A stretch of DNA of 64,000 nt from Mesorhizobium atlanticum (GTDB lineage Bacteria > Pseudomonadota > Alphaproteobacteria > Rhizobiales > Rhizobiaceae): assembly GCF_003289965.1 (NCBI RefSeq), contig NZ_QMBQ01000011.1, positions 62,001 through 126,000 on the forward strand, written 5' to 3'. The notes under the pieces were generated by a model, which worked only from the letters and a program-made list of their open reading frames with translations, did no database searches and had not been told where the DNA came from. Position 1 is the first letter of the stretch; each line of letters opens with the position of its first letter. Positions 26,739 to 35,026 of this stretch are shown here, in pieces. The position numbers were made by a program, and so were the translations under genes.

Positions 26739-27565
26739 GGTCGTCTCCCCGCCTTGATGGTTGCCGCTTTCGGCGCGCCCGGCCAGAAGGCGTTGACGCG
26801 CGCCTGGTAGCGCCGGAACGGATCGCCGCGCGAGCGCAGCATATGCGCTTCGAGCGGCGGGATGCCCGAGACATGGACCAGAAGCCAGTACATCAGCACC
26901 GGCCCGGCAAGCGCGGCAAAGCCCCAGGGATAGACTGGCTGGGTACCGAGCGCGATTGCGGCGTAAGCGGTCCAGCCCAGCCATTCGAAGAAGTAGTTCG
27001 GATGCCTGGACAGGCCCCACAGGCCGATAGCGCAGACCTTCCCCTTGTTAGCCGGATCGGTGCGAAAGTTCTTCAGTTGACGATCCGCGAGCGCCTCGCC
27101 GCCGACAGCCACCAGTATGATCACAAGGCCGGTCAGGTCGCTGAAACGAAGTTCCGGCGCCGGATTGTGGGCCGCGGCCATGATCGCCATCACCAGCAGG
27201 ATTGCGGCTGCCGCCTGAATCTGGACAAACCAGAACAGCCGCGATGCAAAGGCAGCACCCCACTCATGCCTGAGTTGACTATAACGCGGGTCGTCACGGC
27301 CATCGCCAATGGTGCGCATCGCAATATGGAGGCCAAGCCGGAGCGACCAAGCGAGCGCCAGGATGGCGACAAGCCATTGACGCCACTCATTGTCGGCTTC
27401 AGCGGTGGCGAAGAGCGCCGCATAGGCGCCGTAGATTCCGACCGCGAACGACCAGATCGCATCGACCCAACCAGACCTGCCGGTGCGGATCGCGATCAGC
27501 CACGCAGCAGCCATGGTCAGGGCAAGACCGACCGCGGCAACGACGATGGCTGCGACGATGCCCAT
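26735..27565 (-). CDS. DUF1295 membrane protein (steroid 5-alpha-reductase-like)
   Basis: This is a 276-residue polytopic membrane protein. Its C-terminus has the DUF1295/isoprenylcysteine-methyltransferase-like pattern CAIGLWGLSRHPNYFFEWLGW and GIPPLEAHMLRSRG, in a family that includes NADPH-dependent lipid or steroid reductases. It lies between the ChrR gene (9-base gap) and the lipid methyltransferase (4-base overlap). This suggests that it reduces or otherwise processes the fatty acyl product of that enzyme, an inference from neighbourhood. Confidence 0.88.
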   Translation of the reverse strand: MGIVAAIVVAAVGLALTMAAAWLIAIRTGRSGWVDAIWSFAVGIYGAYAALFATAEADNEWRQWLVAILALAWSLRLGLHIAMRTIGDGRDDPRYSQLRHEWGAAFASRLFWFVQIQAAAAILLVMAIMAAAHNPAPELRFSDLTGLVIILVAVGGEALADRQLKNFRTDPANKGKVCAIGLWGLSRHPNYFFEWLGWTAYAAIALGTQPVYPWGFAALAGPVLMYWLLVHVSGIPPLEAHMLRSRGDPFRRYQARVNAFWPGAPKAATIKAGRRP

Positions 27566-27574
27566 CGAAGACGT

Positions 27575-28231
27575 TCAACCGCCGAACAACGGCTGGACCA
27601 GCCTGCCAAAGAGACCACGCAGCTTCGTGCGGCCCTCGACCGCGGCAATGCAGATGCATTCGCCTTCCTTGTCGACGATAGGCTGGTGCTGGACCTCGTC
27701 ATCTGCTTCGTCAAGGTCCCCCGGGCCGTAGCGGCCGCGTGCATCGTGGAAAGCCCCTTTGAGCACGTGGGTGTATTCCAAGCCAACATGGGTGTGTTCC
27801 GGGAGCCTGCGACCGGCGGTAACCTTCAGGAGCATGACGTTGGCGCTGTCATCGTCGGGCAGGGTTACGCGGCTCCAGCGCACGCCAGGTCCAATCCAGC
27901 GCCACGGGCCGATGCCGCAATCGTCCAGCACCTGCGGCAAGCGGATGCCCACATCGGCGCGGGGCAACCTCCTCCCCGGGGCGGCGGCCCTGGTGTGATC
28001 GGCCTCATCGGCGTCGATCCTTGCCATGACGCTATCAAGCGCCCCCGCATCCATCTGATCCCACTCGCTATCGTGCAGCAGCGAACCGCCCAAGGCCTCG
28101 AACTCGCCGATCCGGGAGGCGCAGGTCGCGCAGCCGCCGACATGGACCGCCACGACGATACGCGGACCCGGCTCCAGCGAGCCGTTGGCGTATCGGAACA
28201 GCGTCTCATCGCTTGGATGATGCTTGATCAT
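27575..28231 (-). CDS. chrR: ChrR-type zinc anti-sigma factor
   Basis: This is a 218-residue anti-sigma factor. The N-terminal zinc-binding anti-sigma domain has the H-x3-C-x2-C pattern (HVGGCATCA, residues ~30-37). The C-terminal ~110 residues are a cupin with candidate metal ligands (LPEHTHVGLEYTHVLKG), matching ChrR, where the cupin is needed for sensing singlet oxygen. The ATG overlaps the sigma factor stop (ATGA), the standard arrangement for a sigma/anti-sigma pair. It should hold the sigma factor inactive until photo-oxidative stress. Confidence 0.92.
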   Translation of the reverse strand: MIKHHPSDETLFRYANGSLEPGPRIVVAVHVGGCATCASRIGEFEALGGSLLHDSEWDQMDAGALDSVMARIDADEADHTRAAAPGRRLPRADVGIRLPQVLDDCGIGPWRWIGPGVRWSRVTLPDDDSANVMLLKVTAGRRLPEHTHVGLEYTHVLKGAFHDARGRYGPGDLDEADDEVQHQPIVDKEGECICIAAVEGRTKLRGLFGRLVQPLFGG

Positions 28232-28803
28232 TTGAGGTCGTCCAGGATTTGGCGCAGGCGGCCAAGGGCCAGCCTCACGCGCGATTTGACAGTGCCGAGT
28301 GGGATGCCGGTGGTGTAAGCGATCTCGGATTGGGTTTCCTCGCCGAAGAAGGATTTCTTCAAGATGTCGGCCTGCTCGGGCGGCAGCAGCGCAATTGCGG
28401 TCCGCACCCGCTCCTCCCGCTCGGCAGCGATCATCGCCTGCTCGCCCGAAACCGGCTCGTCCGGTTGGTCGGATGGATCAAGAGCCTCGGCGATCGCGGC
28501 CGGCCGACCGTCACGGCGCAGCCGGTCGATCCGCGCATTGCGGGCGATGGTGAATATCCAGGTAGACGCGCCAGCACGCGCAGGATCGAAGTAGGACGCC
28601 TTCTTCCAGACCAGCAGCATGGTTTCCTGCGCAACGTCCTCGGCGACAGACGCCGTCATTCCGCTGCGCCTGAGGAAGGCCTTCAGCCGCGGCGCATAGA
28701 AGGCGAACAAAACCGCGAAGGCTGCGCGGTCGCGCTTTGCCGCAACTGCCATCAGCAAACGGCTCGCTTCCAGCGGCGACAGAACTTCTTGATCCGCGCG
28801 CAT
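28228..28803 (-). CDS. rpoE: ECF sigma factor (RpoE/ChrR group)
   Basis: This is an extracytoplasmic-function sigma factor of 191 residues. Region 2 is recognisable in FAFYAPRLKAFLRRSG, VAEDVAQETMLLVWKKA and TWIFTIARNARIDRLRRDGR, and region 4 in LLPPEQADILKKSFFGEETQSEIAYTTG (split) with GIPLGTVKSRVRLALGRL. The frame stays open to a GTG at 28920, but that stretch contains a predicted promoter of the sigma factor's own type, whose transcript would begin near 28883. I therefore start at ATG 28803, which also fits family length; ATG 28884 is an alternative leaderless start. It is the first gene of a five-gene operon and probably activates itself plus both flanking operons. Confidence 0.88.
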   Translation of the reverse strand: MRADQEVLSPLEASRLLMAVAAKRDRAAFAVLFAFYAPRLKAFLRRSGMTASVAEDVAQETMLLVWKKASYFDPARAGASTWIFTIARNARIDRLRRDGRPAAIAEALDPSDQPDEPVSGEQAMIAAEREERVRTAIALLPPEQADILKKSFFGEETQSEIAYTTGIPLGTVKSRVRLALGRLRQILDDLK

Positions 28804-28889
28804 GGTCACCGCCAATCCGGTCTTCGCAGGATCGAAGGCGAGAACGGCTTTGTCGGCAATGAAATAATGTCCCGATGCATTCATACGTC

Positions 28890-28919
28890 CTGTTACGCGC
28901 GGCAAACGTTCTCGGATCA
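28890..28919 (-). promoter_or_regulatory. Predicted autoregulatory ECF promoter of the sigma factor gene
   Basis: On the minus strand TGATCC (28919-28914) is followed after exactly 18 bases by TAACAG (28895-28890). This lies about 87 bases before the chosen sigma factor start. It shares the -35 hexamer and spacing with the promoters at 22809 and 28948. Autoregulation by an ECF factor is the normal pattern. Confidence 0.75.
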
Positions 28920-28947
28920 CCAGCCGCGCAACGATTGCCGAAGTCAG

Positions 28948-28977
28948 TGATCCACAACTCGGACAGCTGCGTAGAAA
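28948..28977 (+). promoter_or_regulatory. Predicted ECF promoter for the FAD/DUF1365/cfa operon
   Basis: TGATCC (28948-28953) is followed after exactly 18 bases by TAGAAA (28972-28977), about 56 bases before the FAD oxidoreductase start. It lies back to back with the sigma factor promoter on the other strand, the two -35 elements being only 28 bases apart, so both operons diverge from one compact control region. Confidence 0.75.
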
Positions 28978-29032
28978 TCGAAATTAGGGGAGGAAGGCGA
29001 CCCCTTCCATAGCGAATCTGAGGGCCGAGGGC

Positions 29033-30367
29033 ATGCATATCGAAGCGGACAAGCCGATGGACATTGCGGTCGTCGGCAGCGGCATTTCCGGGCTGTCCGC
29101 GGCATGGCTGCTTTCGACCCGCCACAGGGTCTCGCTGTTCGAGGCGGATCGACGGCTTGGCGGCCACAGCAATACCGTCCACGCCGGAGGCACACCCGTC
29201 GATACCGGCTTCATCGTCTATAACGAAGTCACCTACCCCAATCTGACGGCTTTGTTCGATCATCTCGGCGTACAAAGCAAGGCCTCCGACATGTCCTTTG
29301 CCGTCTCGCTCGACGGCGGGCGCCTGGAATATTCAGGAAGCGGGCTTGGCGGGCTGCTCGCGCAACCGTCCAATGTCGGCCGGCTGCGCTTCTGGCAAAT
29401 GCTGAAAGAGCTGCTGCGCTTTTATCGCGAGGCGCCTTACGACATCGCTCGCATTGGCGAGATCAGCCTGACAGAATATCTCGACGCCAAGGGTTATGGC
29501 GTGGCATTTCGCGAAGATCACCTCTACCCGATGGCGGCGGCGATATGGTCGACGCCGGCGCTGGAGATCGGGAACTATCCGGCCGCGGCCTTCATCCGCT
29601 TCTGCGAGAACCATGGCCTGTTGAAAATGGCAGGACGGCCGATATGGCGCACGGTCGACGGCGGCAGCCGCAAATATGTCGAGCGGCTGGCCAAGAGCCT
29701 TGCCGGTCGCGCTTTTGCCGGGCGTGGCGTGCGCTCAATCACCAGGCGCGGCGACGCGGTGTGGCTCACCGACAGTGAGGGCGTCGAGCAGCGTTTCGAC
29801 CATGTCGTGGTCGCCACGCATGCCGACCAGGCGCTGCGCATGCTGTCCGACCCGAGCCACGATGAAGTGCGGCTGCTGGGCAGTTTCGGATACAGCCGCA
29901 ACGAAGCGGTGCTGCATGCGGACCCGCGCCTGATGCCGCGCCGCAAGCGCGCCTGGTCGAGCTGGAACTATTTGACCGAAACCCAAGGTGAAACCCGAAA
30001 GCTATCGGTTACGTACTGGATGAACAGGCTGCAATCCCTGCCCGACGACGAACAGCTCTTCGTTACCCTCAATCCCGTCGTGGAACCGGAGGTCAATATG
30101 GTTCGGCATCGCGAAATCTACGAACACCCGATCTTCGATGTCGCCGCGACCCGGGCACAGCAGAAGCTGTGGTCCCTGCAGGGTAGCCGCAAGACCTGGT
30201 TCTGCGGCGCCTACTTCGGCGCTGGTTTTCACGAGGACGGCCTGCAGGCCGGCCTTGCCGTTGCCGAGGCGCTGGGCGGCGTGCGCCGACCCTGGAGCGT
30301 GACCAATGAATCGGGCCGTATCCACATCAGTGACGTCGCAATGCGGCGCAACCTCGCGGCAGCGTGA
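29033..30367 (+). CDS. FAD-dependent amine-oxidase-like oxidoreductase
   Basis: This is a 444-residue flavoprotein of the NAD(P)/FAD amine oxidase or phytoene-desaturase-like superfamily. The dinucleotide motif is IAVVGSGISGLSAAWLL, followed by LFEADRRLGGHSNTVH and DTGFIVYNEVTYPNLTALF. A C-terminal FAD motif is visible in TWFCGAYFGAGFHEDGLQAG. It starts at ATG 29033, or possibly ATG 29057. This gene, DUF1365 and a cyclopropane synthase form a widely conserved trio in bacteria, often beside photolyase genes and ChrR-type regulators. Its product probably oxidises an unsaturated acyl chain, but that is an inference. Confidence 0.9.
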   Translation: MHIEADKPMDIAVVGSGISGLSAAWLLSTRHRVSLFEADRRLGGHSNTVHAGGTPVDTGFIVYNEVTYPNLTALFDHLGVQSKASDMSFAVSLDGGRLEYSGSGLGGLLAQPSNVGRLRFWQMLKELLRFYREAPYDIARIGEISLTEYLDAKGYGVAFREDHLYPMAAAIWSTPALEIGNYPAAAFIRFCENHGLLKMAGRPIWRTVDGGSRKYVERLAKSLAGRAFAGRGVRSITRRGDAVWLTDSEGVEQRFDHVVVATHADQALRMLSDPSHDEVRLLGSFGYSRNEAVLHADPRLMPRRKRAWSSWNYLTETQGETRKLSVTYWMNRLQSLPDDEQLFVTLNPVVEPEVNMVRHREIYEHPIFDVAATRAQQKLWSLQGSRKTWFCGAYFGAGFHEDGLQAGLAVAEALGGVRRPWSVTNESGRIHISDVAMRRNLAAA

Positions 30368-31164
30368 TGCCGAAACTGCGGTCAGCTCTCTATGCCGGCA
30401 AGGTCATGCACCAGCGGCTGAAGCCGCGGCGGCATCGGCTGTCCTATCGCATGTTCTTCCTTCTGCTCGACCTCGACGAGATCGACGTTTTGAGCAAGAG
30501 CCTTCACCTGTTGTCGCACAACCGGTTCAATCTGTTCGGCTTTGCCGATGCGGATCACGGCGACGGGGCCGGCGGATCGCTGAAGGCTTACGTCGAACGT
30601 CAGCTTGAGGCGGCGGGCATCGAGAGTGGCGGTGCGATCCAGTTGCTCTCCATGCCGCGCATGCTCGGCTACGCCTTCAATCCGCTCAGCCTTTATTTCT
30701 GTCACAACCGGCACGGCGACCTGCAGGCGATTCTCTACGAGGTCAACAACACCTTCGGCCAACGCCACAGCTACCTCATCCCCGTCGGCGAGGCGCATGA
30801 CGGCACCGTCAGGCAGCGTTGCGACAAAAGCTTCTACGTTTCGCCTTTCATGGCAATGGGAATGGGCTATCGCTTCCGGATCGGCCTGCCGGGGGAGAGC
30901 GCCGCCATCCACATCACAGGCAGCGATGGCGAAGGGCCGCTGATCGTGGCCAGCTTTTCCGGAAAGCGCCGTGACCTAAGCGATGCCGTGCTCATGCGGG
31001 CGTTCCTGTCGCATCCGCTGCTGACGCTGAAAGTGGTTGCCGGCATCCATTGGGAGGCGCTGCTGCTTTGGGCAAAGGGCGTACGGCTCCAACAGCGCCC
31101 TGCCCCGCCTCGTCATCCCGTTACCCATGTCGCCTTCCCTTATACCGAGAGAGACCGAGCCTGA
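30367..31164 (+). CDS. DUF1365 protein
   Basis: This is a 265-residue protein of family DUF1365. Recognisable parts are ALYAGKVMHQRLKPRRHRL, the metal-site-like AFNPLSLYFCHNRHGDL, YEVNNTFGQRHSYLI and the C-terminal ALLLWAKGVRL. The ATG overlaps the stop of the FAD gene (TGATG). An adjacent GTG one codon earlier lies inside the preceding gene. The family always travels with FAD oxidoreductase and cyclopropane-synthase genes; its biochemical role is unknown, probably in modifying membrane lipid chains. Confidence 0.9.
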   Translation: MPKLRSALYAGKVMHQRLKPRRHRLSYRMFFLLLDLDEIDVLSKSLHLLSHNRFNLFGFADADHGDGAGGSLKAYVERQLEAAGIESGGAIQLLSMPRMLGYAFNPLSLYFCHNRHGDLQAILYEVNNTFGQRHSYLIPVGEAHDGTVRQRCDKSFYVSPFMAMGMGYRFRIGLPGESAAIHITGSDGEGPLIVASFSGKRRDLSDAVLMRAFLSHPLLTLKVVAGIHWEALLLWAKGVRLQQRPAPPRHPVTHVAFPYTERDRA

Positions 31165-32405
31165 TGTCGCTGGATACTGAAGGCAGGGCGAAAGCCGATC
31201 CGTGGTCCGGCATATTCGTTGGCCCGATCCTCAAAAGGCTGCTCGGCTGCCTAAAGGTCGGTAAGATCACCGTGCGCATGCCGAACGGCGCGACGCTCGA
31301 CCATCAGACAGGCGGGCCCGGCCCTGAAGCGACGGTCGTGCTCTATCGCTGGCGGGCATTGCGACGTCTGCTGGCGGGCGGCGATATCGCCTTTGCCGAG
31401 GCTTACATGGTCGGCGACTGGTCGAGCCCTGACCTGACGGCGCTCCTAGAACTCGCCGCGGTCAACATAGCCGAGATCGAGCATGCCATCACCGGCCTGC
31501 TGCCCGTCCGCCTGTTCAACCGCGCACGTCATCTTCTCCGAGCCAACAGCCGTCGTGGCAGTCGGCGCAACATCACCTTTCACTACGACCTCGGCAACGA
31601 ATTCTACCGCATGTGGCTCGATCCGAGCATGACCTATTCATCGGCCCTATACCTGGCCAACACCGACACGCTGGAAGAGGCGCAGGAGAATAAGCTCGAC
31701 CGTGTCGCCGAGCTACTGGCGGCGCCTGCGGGCGCAGAGATCCTTGAGATCGGATGCGGCTGGGGTGCGCTTGCCGCGCGGCTCGCCAAGGCGGGCGCCA
31801 GCGTCAAGGGCATCACCCTCTCAACAGAGCAACTTGCCTGTGCCAGGGACGTCGCTGAGAAGAGCGGCGTTCGCGACCAAGTCAAGTTGGAGCTGCAGGA
31901 CTACCGCGATTGCGGCGGCGTATTCGACGGCATCGTCTCCATCGAGATGCTGGAAGCGGTGGGAGAGCAGTACTGGCCGGTCTATTTCGAGAAGCTGCGG
32001 CGTTTGCTGAAACCCGACGGCAAGGCGGTGCTGCAGGTGATCAGCATCGACGACAGCCGCTTCGAGAGGTATCGCAGGAACCCCGACTTCATTCAGCGCT
32101 ATATCTTTCCGGGCGGCATGCTGCCCACCAAGGCGCTGATCGTCGCGCACGCTCAGTCCGCGGGCTTGAAACTCGCATCGTCAGAATTTTTCGGGGAGAG
32201 CTATGCACGCACGCTTGCTGAATGGCGCAGTCGCTTTCGACAGAACTCGGCTGCCGTTCTGGCCCTCGGTTTCGACCACCGTTTCCGCCGCTTGTGGGAA
32301 TATTACCTCGCCTATTGCGAAGCCGGTTTCAAAAGCGAGATGATCGACGTGGGACTGTTCGTTTTCGAGGTTGATCAATCATGGCCAATCCCAGGTTCAG
32401 GTTGA
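31164..32405 (+). CDS. cfa: Cyclopropane-fatty-acyl-phospholipid synthase
   Basis: This is a 413-residue enzyme that transfers a methylene from SAM to the double bond of membrane acyl chains. It has the N-terminal lipid-binding region (VLYRWRALRRLLAGGDIAFAEAYMVGDW in two motifs), then HYDLGNEFYRMWLD and MTYSSALY, motif I EILEIGCGWGALAARLAK, IEMLEAVGEQYW, and RYIFPGGMLPT, all canonical for Cfa. Its ATG overlaps the DUF1365 stop. It is the third gene of the ECF-controlled operon, and together with the methyltransferase at 25.7 kb makes two lipid methyltransferases in one stress island. Confidence 0.93.
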   Translation: MSLDTEGRAKADPWSGIFVGPILKRLLGCLKVGKITVRMPNGATLDHQTGGPGPEATVVLYRWRALRRLLAGGDIAFAEAYMVGDWSSPDLTALLELAAVNIAEIEHAITGLLPVRLFNRARHLLRANSRRGSRRNITFHYDLGNEFYRMWLDPSMTYSSALYLANTDTLEEAQENKLDRVAELLAAPAGAEILEIGCGWGALAARLAKAGASVKGITLSTEQLACARDVAEKSGVRDQVKLELQDYRDCGGVFDGIVSIEMLEAVGEQYWPVYFEKLRRLLKPDGKAVLQVISIDDSRFERYRRNPDFIQRYIFPGGMLPTKALIVAHAQSAGLKLASSEFFGESYARTLAEWRSRFRQNSAAVLALGFDHRFRRLWEYYLAYCEAGFKSEMIDVGLFVFEVDQSWPIPGSG

Positions 32406-32945
32406 ATTTTGGATGGCCACACCTTCGCCGAACGCAAGCAGGGGGTTAATCCTATGTTAAGCGGTCCGTGAACGCACGGGTGACCATTGAGGTCCGCGAA
32501 TTGGAGCAGCGCAATCCGGACTTGGATGGTGCTGAAGCCGCTAGCCAGCCCAAAGCTTGCGGCCTGATGTAGGTCCAAGCGCCGCGGCGATTTACTAAGT
32601 CCGCTGCTTCTGGCTTCGACAAGCTACGCTCCCTTTGCAGACGGTCTTCCTTCGTTTGCGGTGGCTCTTGGCTTGGTAAGGAGCGTCGCTCAGTGCGCAC
32701 TGCACATCTGACCCGGTCTGGAAGCCCGACTTTGCCGGGCAATGTCATGTCCCGTTTTGGGCGCAACAAAGCGTAGCTTAACGTCCAACATGAGGCGCAT
32801 AGCCGTCCAGCAGCCTTGGGGCCGACGCCGATATTCGCATTCGAGGAGCGAATTACCAATTTGCCAAGAGTTTCCATCGCTCATGGGAACGGGAATGCAT
32901 CGTTGGCGGAGCCTAGGCGCCGTATCGCGAGCGACATGCGAGCGA
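32406..32945. other. Intergenic region, no supported gene
   Basis: This 540-base stretch separates two convergent transcription units. Short frames on both strands lack family patterns. I do not see a clear terminator with a T-tract for either neighbour. Nothing else can be supported. Confidence 0.45.
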
Positions 32946-35015
32946 TCAGCCCGAGGCGGCAGCTGCGCCTGCGTTGGCGCGCAGAATGCTCTCGATGAGC
33001 TCCGACTCCCGGATTGGCTTGTTGACCAACGGTACGTCTGGTGGACGGTTGGCAATTGCATCGATGTCGGCATATCCGGTTATTATCACTGCCGGCCAAT
33101 GGGAGCGCAGGTTACGTGCGAATCGAATTACGTCGAGTCCTGATACAAGCGGCATGGCGAAATCTGTGACAATAACATCGCATTTATGCGGCGCACCTTC
33201 GATGATGGTCAGCGCTTCGGCACCTCCGGCCGCACAAGTCACTATGAATCCGTGGTGCCGGAGCGTTTCGGCAGTCAGTTGTCGCAGCCCGTTGCTGTCA
33301 TCGACCAATAGAAGGGACGGGAGAGCCTTCCCTGCGGCCTCGAACAGAATACGCTCTCCATTGGAATCAGCCGGGCATGCTTCTGACTGCTCCACCGACC
33401 GAGGCAACCAAAGCTCCATCGCGGTACCGCGACCGACATCGCTATGGATACGGAGCGCTCCGCCCGACTGCTTCATGAATCCGTATACTGTGCTGAGACC
33501 TAATCCTGTGCCTTTTCCAACCGGCTTTGTGGTGAAGAAGGGCTCAACGACCTTGTCTATGATGTCGTGCGGAATGCCCGCGCCCGTATCCCTGACGGTA
33601 ACGACGACATAGTCTCCGGGGGCCAGATCTTCGGGCGCTGTGCCAATCGTGCGATTTCGAGCACTTACCGAAATTGTTCCACCTGACGGCATCGCGTCAC
33701 GCGCGTTGAAAACAAGGTTCATCAGCGCCAGTTCCAATTGGCCAACATCTATGTGCGCGGACCAAACGGAGTTGTCGACCAGCCACTCGAAGCGAACCAA
33801 TCCCCCCAACACCGGTGCGACCAAACCGCTCATCGTATCTTCGAGCGCTGCCAAACGCACCGAAGCCGGCTTAAGATTTTGGCGCCGCGAAAAGGCGAGC
33901 ATGCGGGTGACAAGTTCGACGCCCTGTTTCGCGGAGTGGCGCATCAGCTCAACCACCTTCCTTGCCTGCTCGTCGAGCGCAGGGTTGCGCTCAAGCAAGC
34001 CCAGTCCGCTCAGAACAGTCGCGAGTAGGTTGTTGAAGTCGTGTGCTAGCCCTCCCGTGAGTTTTCCGACTGCGTCGAGGCGCTGTGATTGGAGCAGTTG
34101 GTCCTCAAGTGCACGCCGCTCGGTGATGTCTAGCAGTGTTCCCAGGATTTCTGGCCGGCGCCCGTCGCTACCCTTCGACAGAATTCCTTGGTCTAGGAAG
34201 ATACGATATTGGCCATCGGCGCACTGCCAGCGGAATTCGCACGTATAGGAGCCTGATACCTTCACTCCCAGCAGCGCTTCCCTTACTTTCGATAGATCCT
34301 CAGGATGTACCCGGCTCAGGCCAAACCGCGGATCGGATGTGAGTCGCTCCGGCGGAAATCCGGTGAGGCGTTCGACGCCCCTGGTCACAAAGCGGGCAGC
34401 AAAAGGCGGGTCGGCTGCCCTCGCGTGAAAGCATACTGGCAAGGACCTAAGAATGGCTTCCTGCCGCTCCTCGGCCATCCGCAACGACCGCTCTGCCTCA
34501 AGCTTTTGTCTTTCGGCCTGCAAAGATTTCGCCAACAATGCCTGCTGCGCGATCGCCTGGTGCTGGATCTCGAGCGTCTTTTCGTGCAACTCGACGAATA
34601 CAGCCACTTTGGATCGCAACATGGTCGGATCGAAAGGCTTAAACACGTAGTCCACCGCGCCAGCGTCGTAGCCGCGCAGCATGTGAGCTTCCTCTTTGTT
34701 AATCGCGGTGAGAAAAATGAGAGGCGTTCGTTTGGACTGTTCTCGCTGACGGATCAAAGCAGCCGTCTCGTAGCCGTCGAGACCCGGCATCAGCACATCC
34801 AGCAAAATAACAGCGAAATCCTCTTTCAGGAGGCGGCGCAGCGCCTCCTCGCCAGATTGCACCGTAACCACCTCCGCGACCGGGCTCAGAACCTCATTGA
34901 TCGCTAGCAAATTCCGTTCGTCATCATCGACCGCCAGAATACGTGCCTTTGCCGGTGTGTTCGCCAGCTCCACGACTTCGAATTTTCTCGGACGACTCCG
35001 CGATTGCTTTTGCAT
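32946..35015 (-). CDS. Hybrid histidine kinase, REC-PAS-HisKA-HATPase-REC
   Basis: This is a 689-residue soluble signalling protein. An N-terminal receiver (ILAVDDDERNLLAINEVL, phospho-acceptor in VILLDVLMPGLDGYE, lysine in VFKPFD) is followed by a coiled coil (about 150-200, rich in Q, E and K), a PAS domain (about 205-310), the HisKA box (GGLAHDFNNLLATVLSGLGL), the ATPase domain (N-box VFNARDAMPSGG, G-boxes DTGAGIP and GKGTGLGLSTVYGF) and a C-terminal receiver (LLLVDDSNGLRQL, IVTDFAMPLVSG). ATG 35015 follows GGGGG; a TTG at 35030 is an alternative. It starts 12 bases after the giant kinase stop, so the two are probably one operon and may form a phosphorelay. Confidence 0.92.
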   Translation of the reverse strand: MQKQSRSRPRKFEVVELANTPAKARILAVDDDERNLLAINEVLSPVAEVVTVQSGEEALRRLLKEDFAVILLDVLMPGLDGYETAALIRQREQSKRTPLIFLTAINKEEAHMLRGYDAGAVDYVFKPFDPTMLRSKVAVFVELHEKTLEIQHQAIAQQALLAKSLQAERQKLEAERSLRMAEERQEAILRSLPVCFHARAADPPFAARFVTRGVERLTGFPPERLTSDPRFGLSRVHPEDLSKVREALLGVKVSGSYTCEFRWQCADGQYRIFLDQGILSKGSDGRRPEILGTLLDITERRALEDQLLQSQRLDAVGKLTGGLAHDFNNLLATVLSGLGLLERNPALDEQARKVVELMRHSAKQGVELVTRMLAFSRRQNLKPASVRLAALEDTMSGLVAPVLGGLVRFEWLVDNSVWSAHIDVGQLELALMNLVFNARDAMPSGGTISVSARNRTIGTAPEDLAPGDYVVVTVRDTGAGIPHDIIDKVVEPFFTTKPVGKGTGLGLSTVYGFMKQSGGALRIHSDVGRGTAMELWLPRSVEQSEACPADSNGERILFEAAGKALPSLLLVDDSNGLRQLTAETLRHHGFIVTCAAGGAEALTIIEGAPHKCDVIVTDFAMPLVSGLDVIRFARNLRSHWPAVIITGYADIDAIANRPPDVPLVNKPIRESELIESILRANAGAAAASG

Positions 35016-35026
35016 CGGGACCCCCG

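Noticed and set aside
26594..28318. Plus-strand open frame of 574 codons over DUF1295 and chrR
   Set aside because: It is antisense to three coupled genes with clear family motifs, with no ribosome site or domain.
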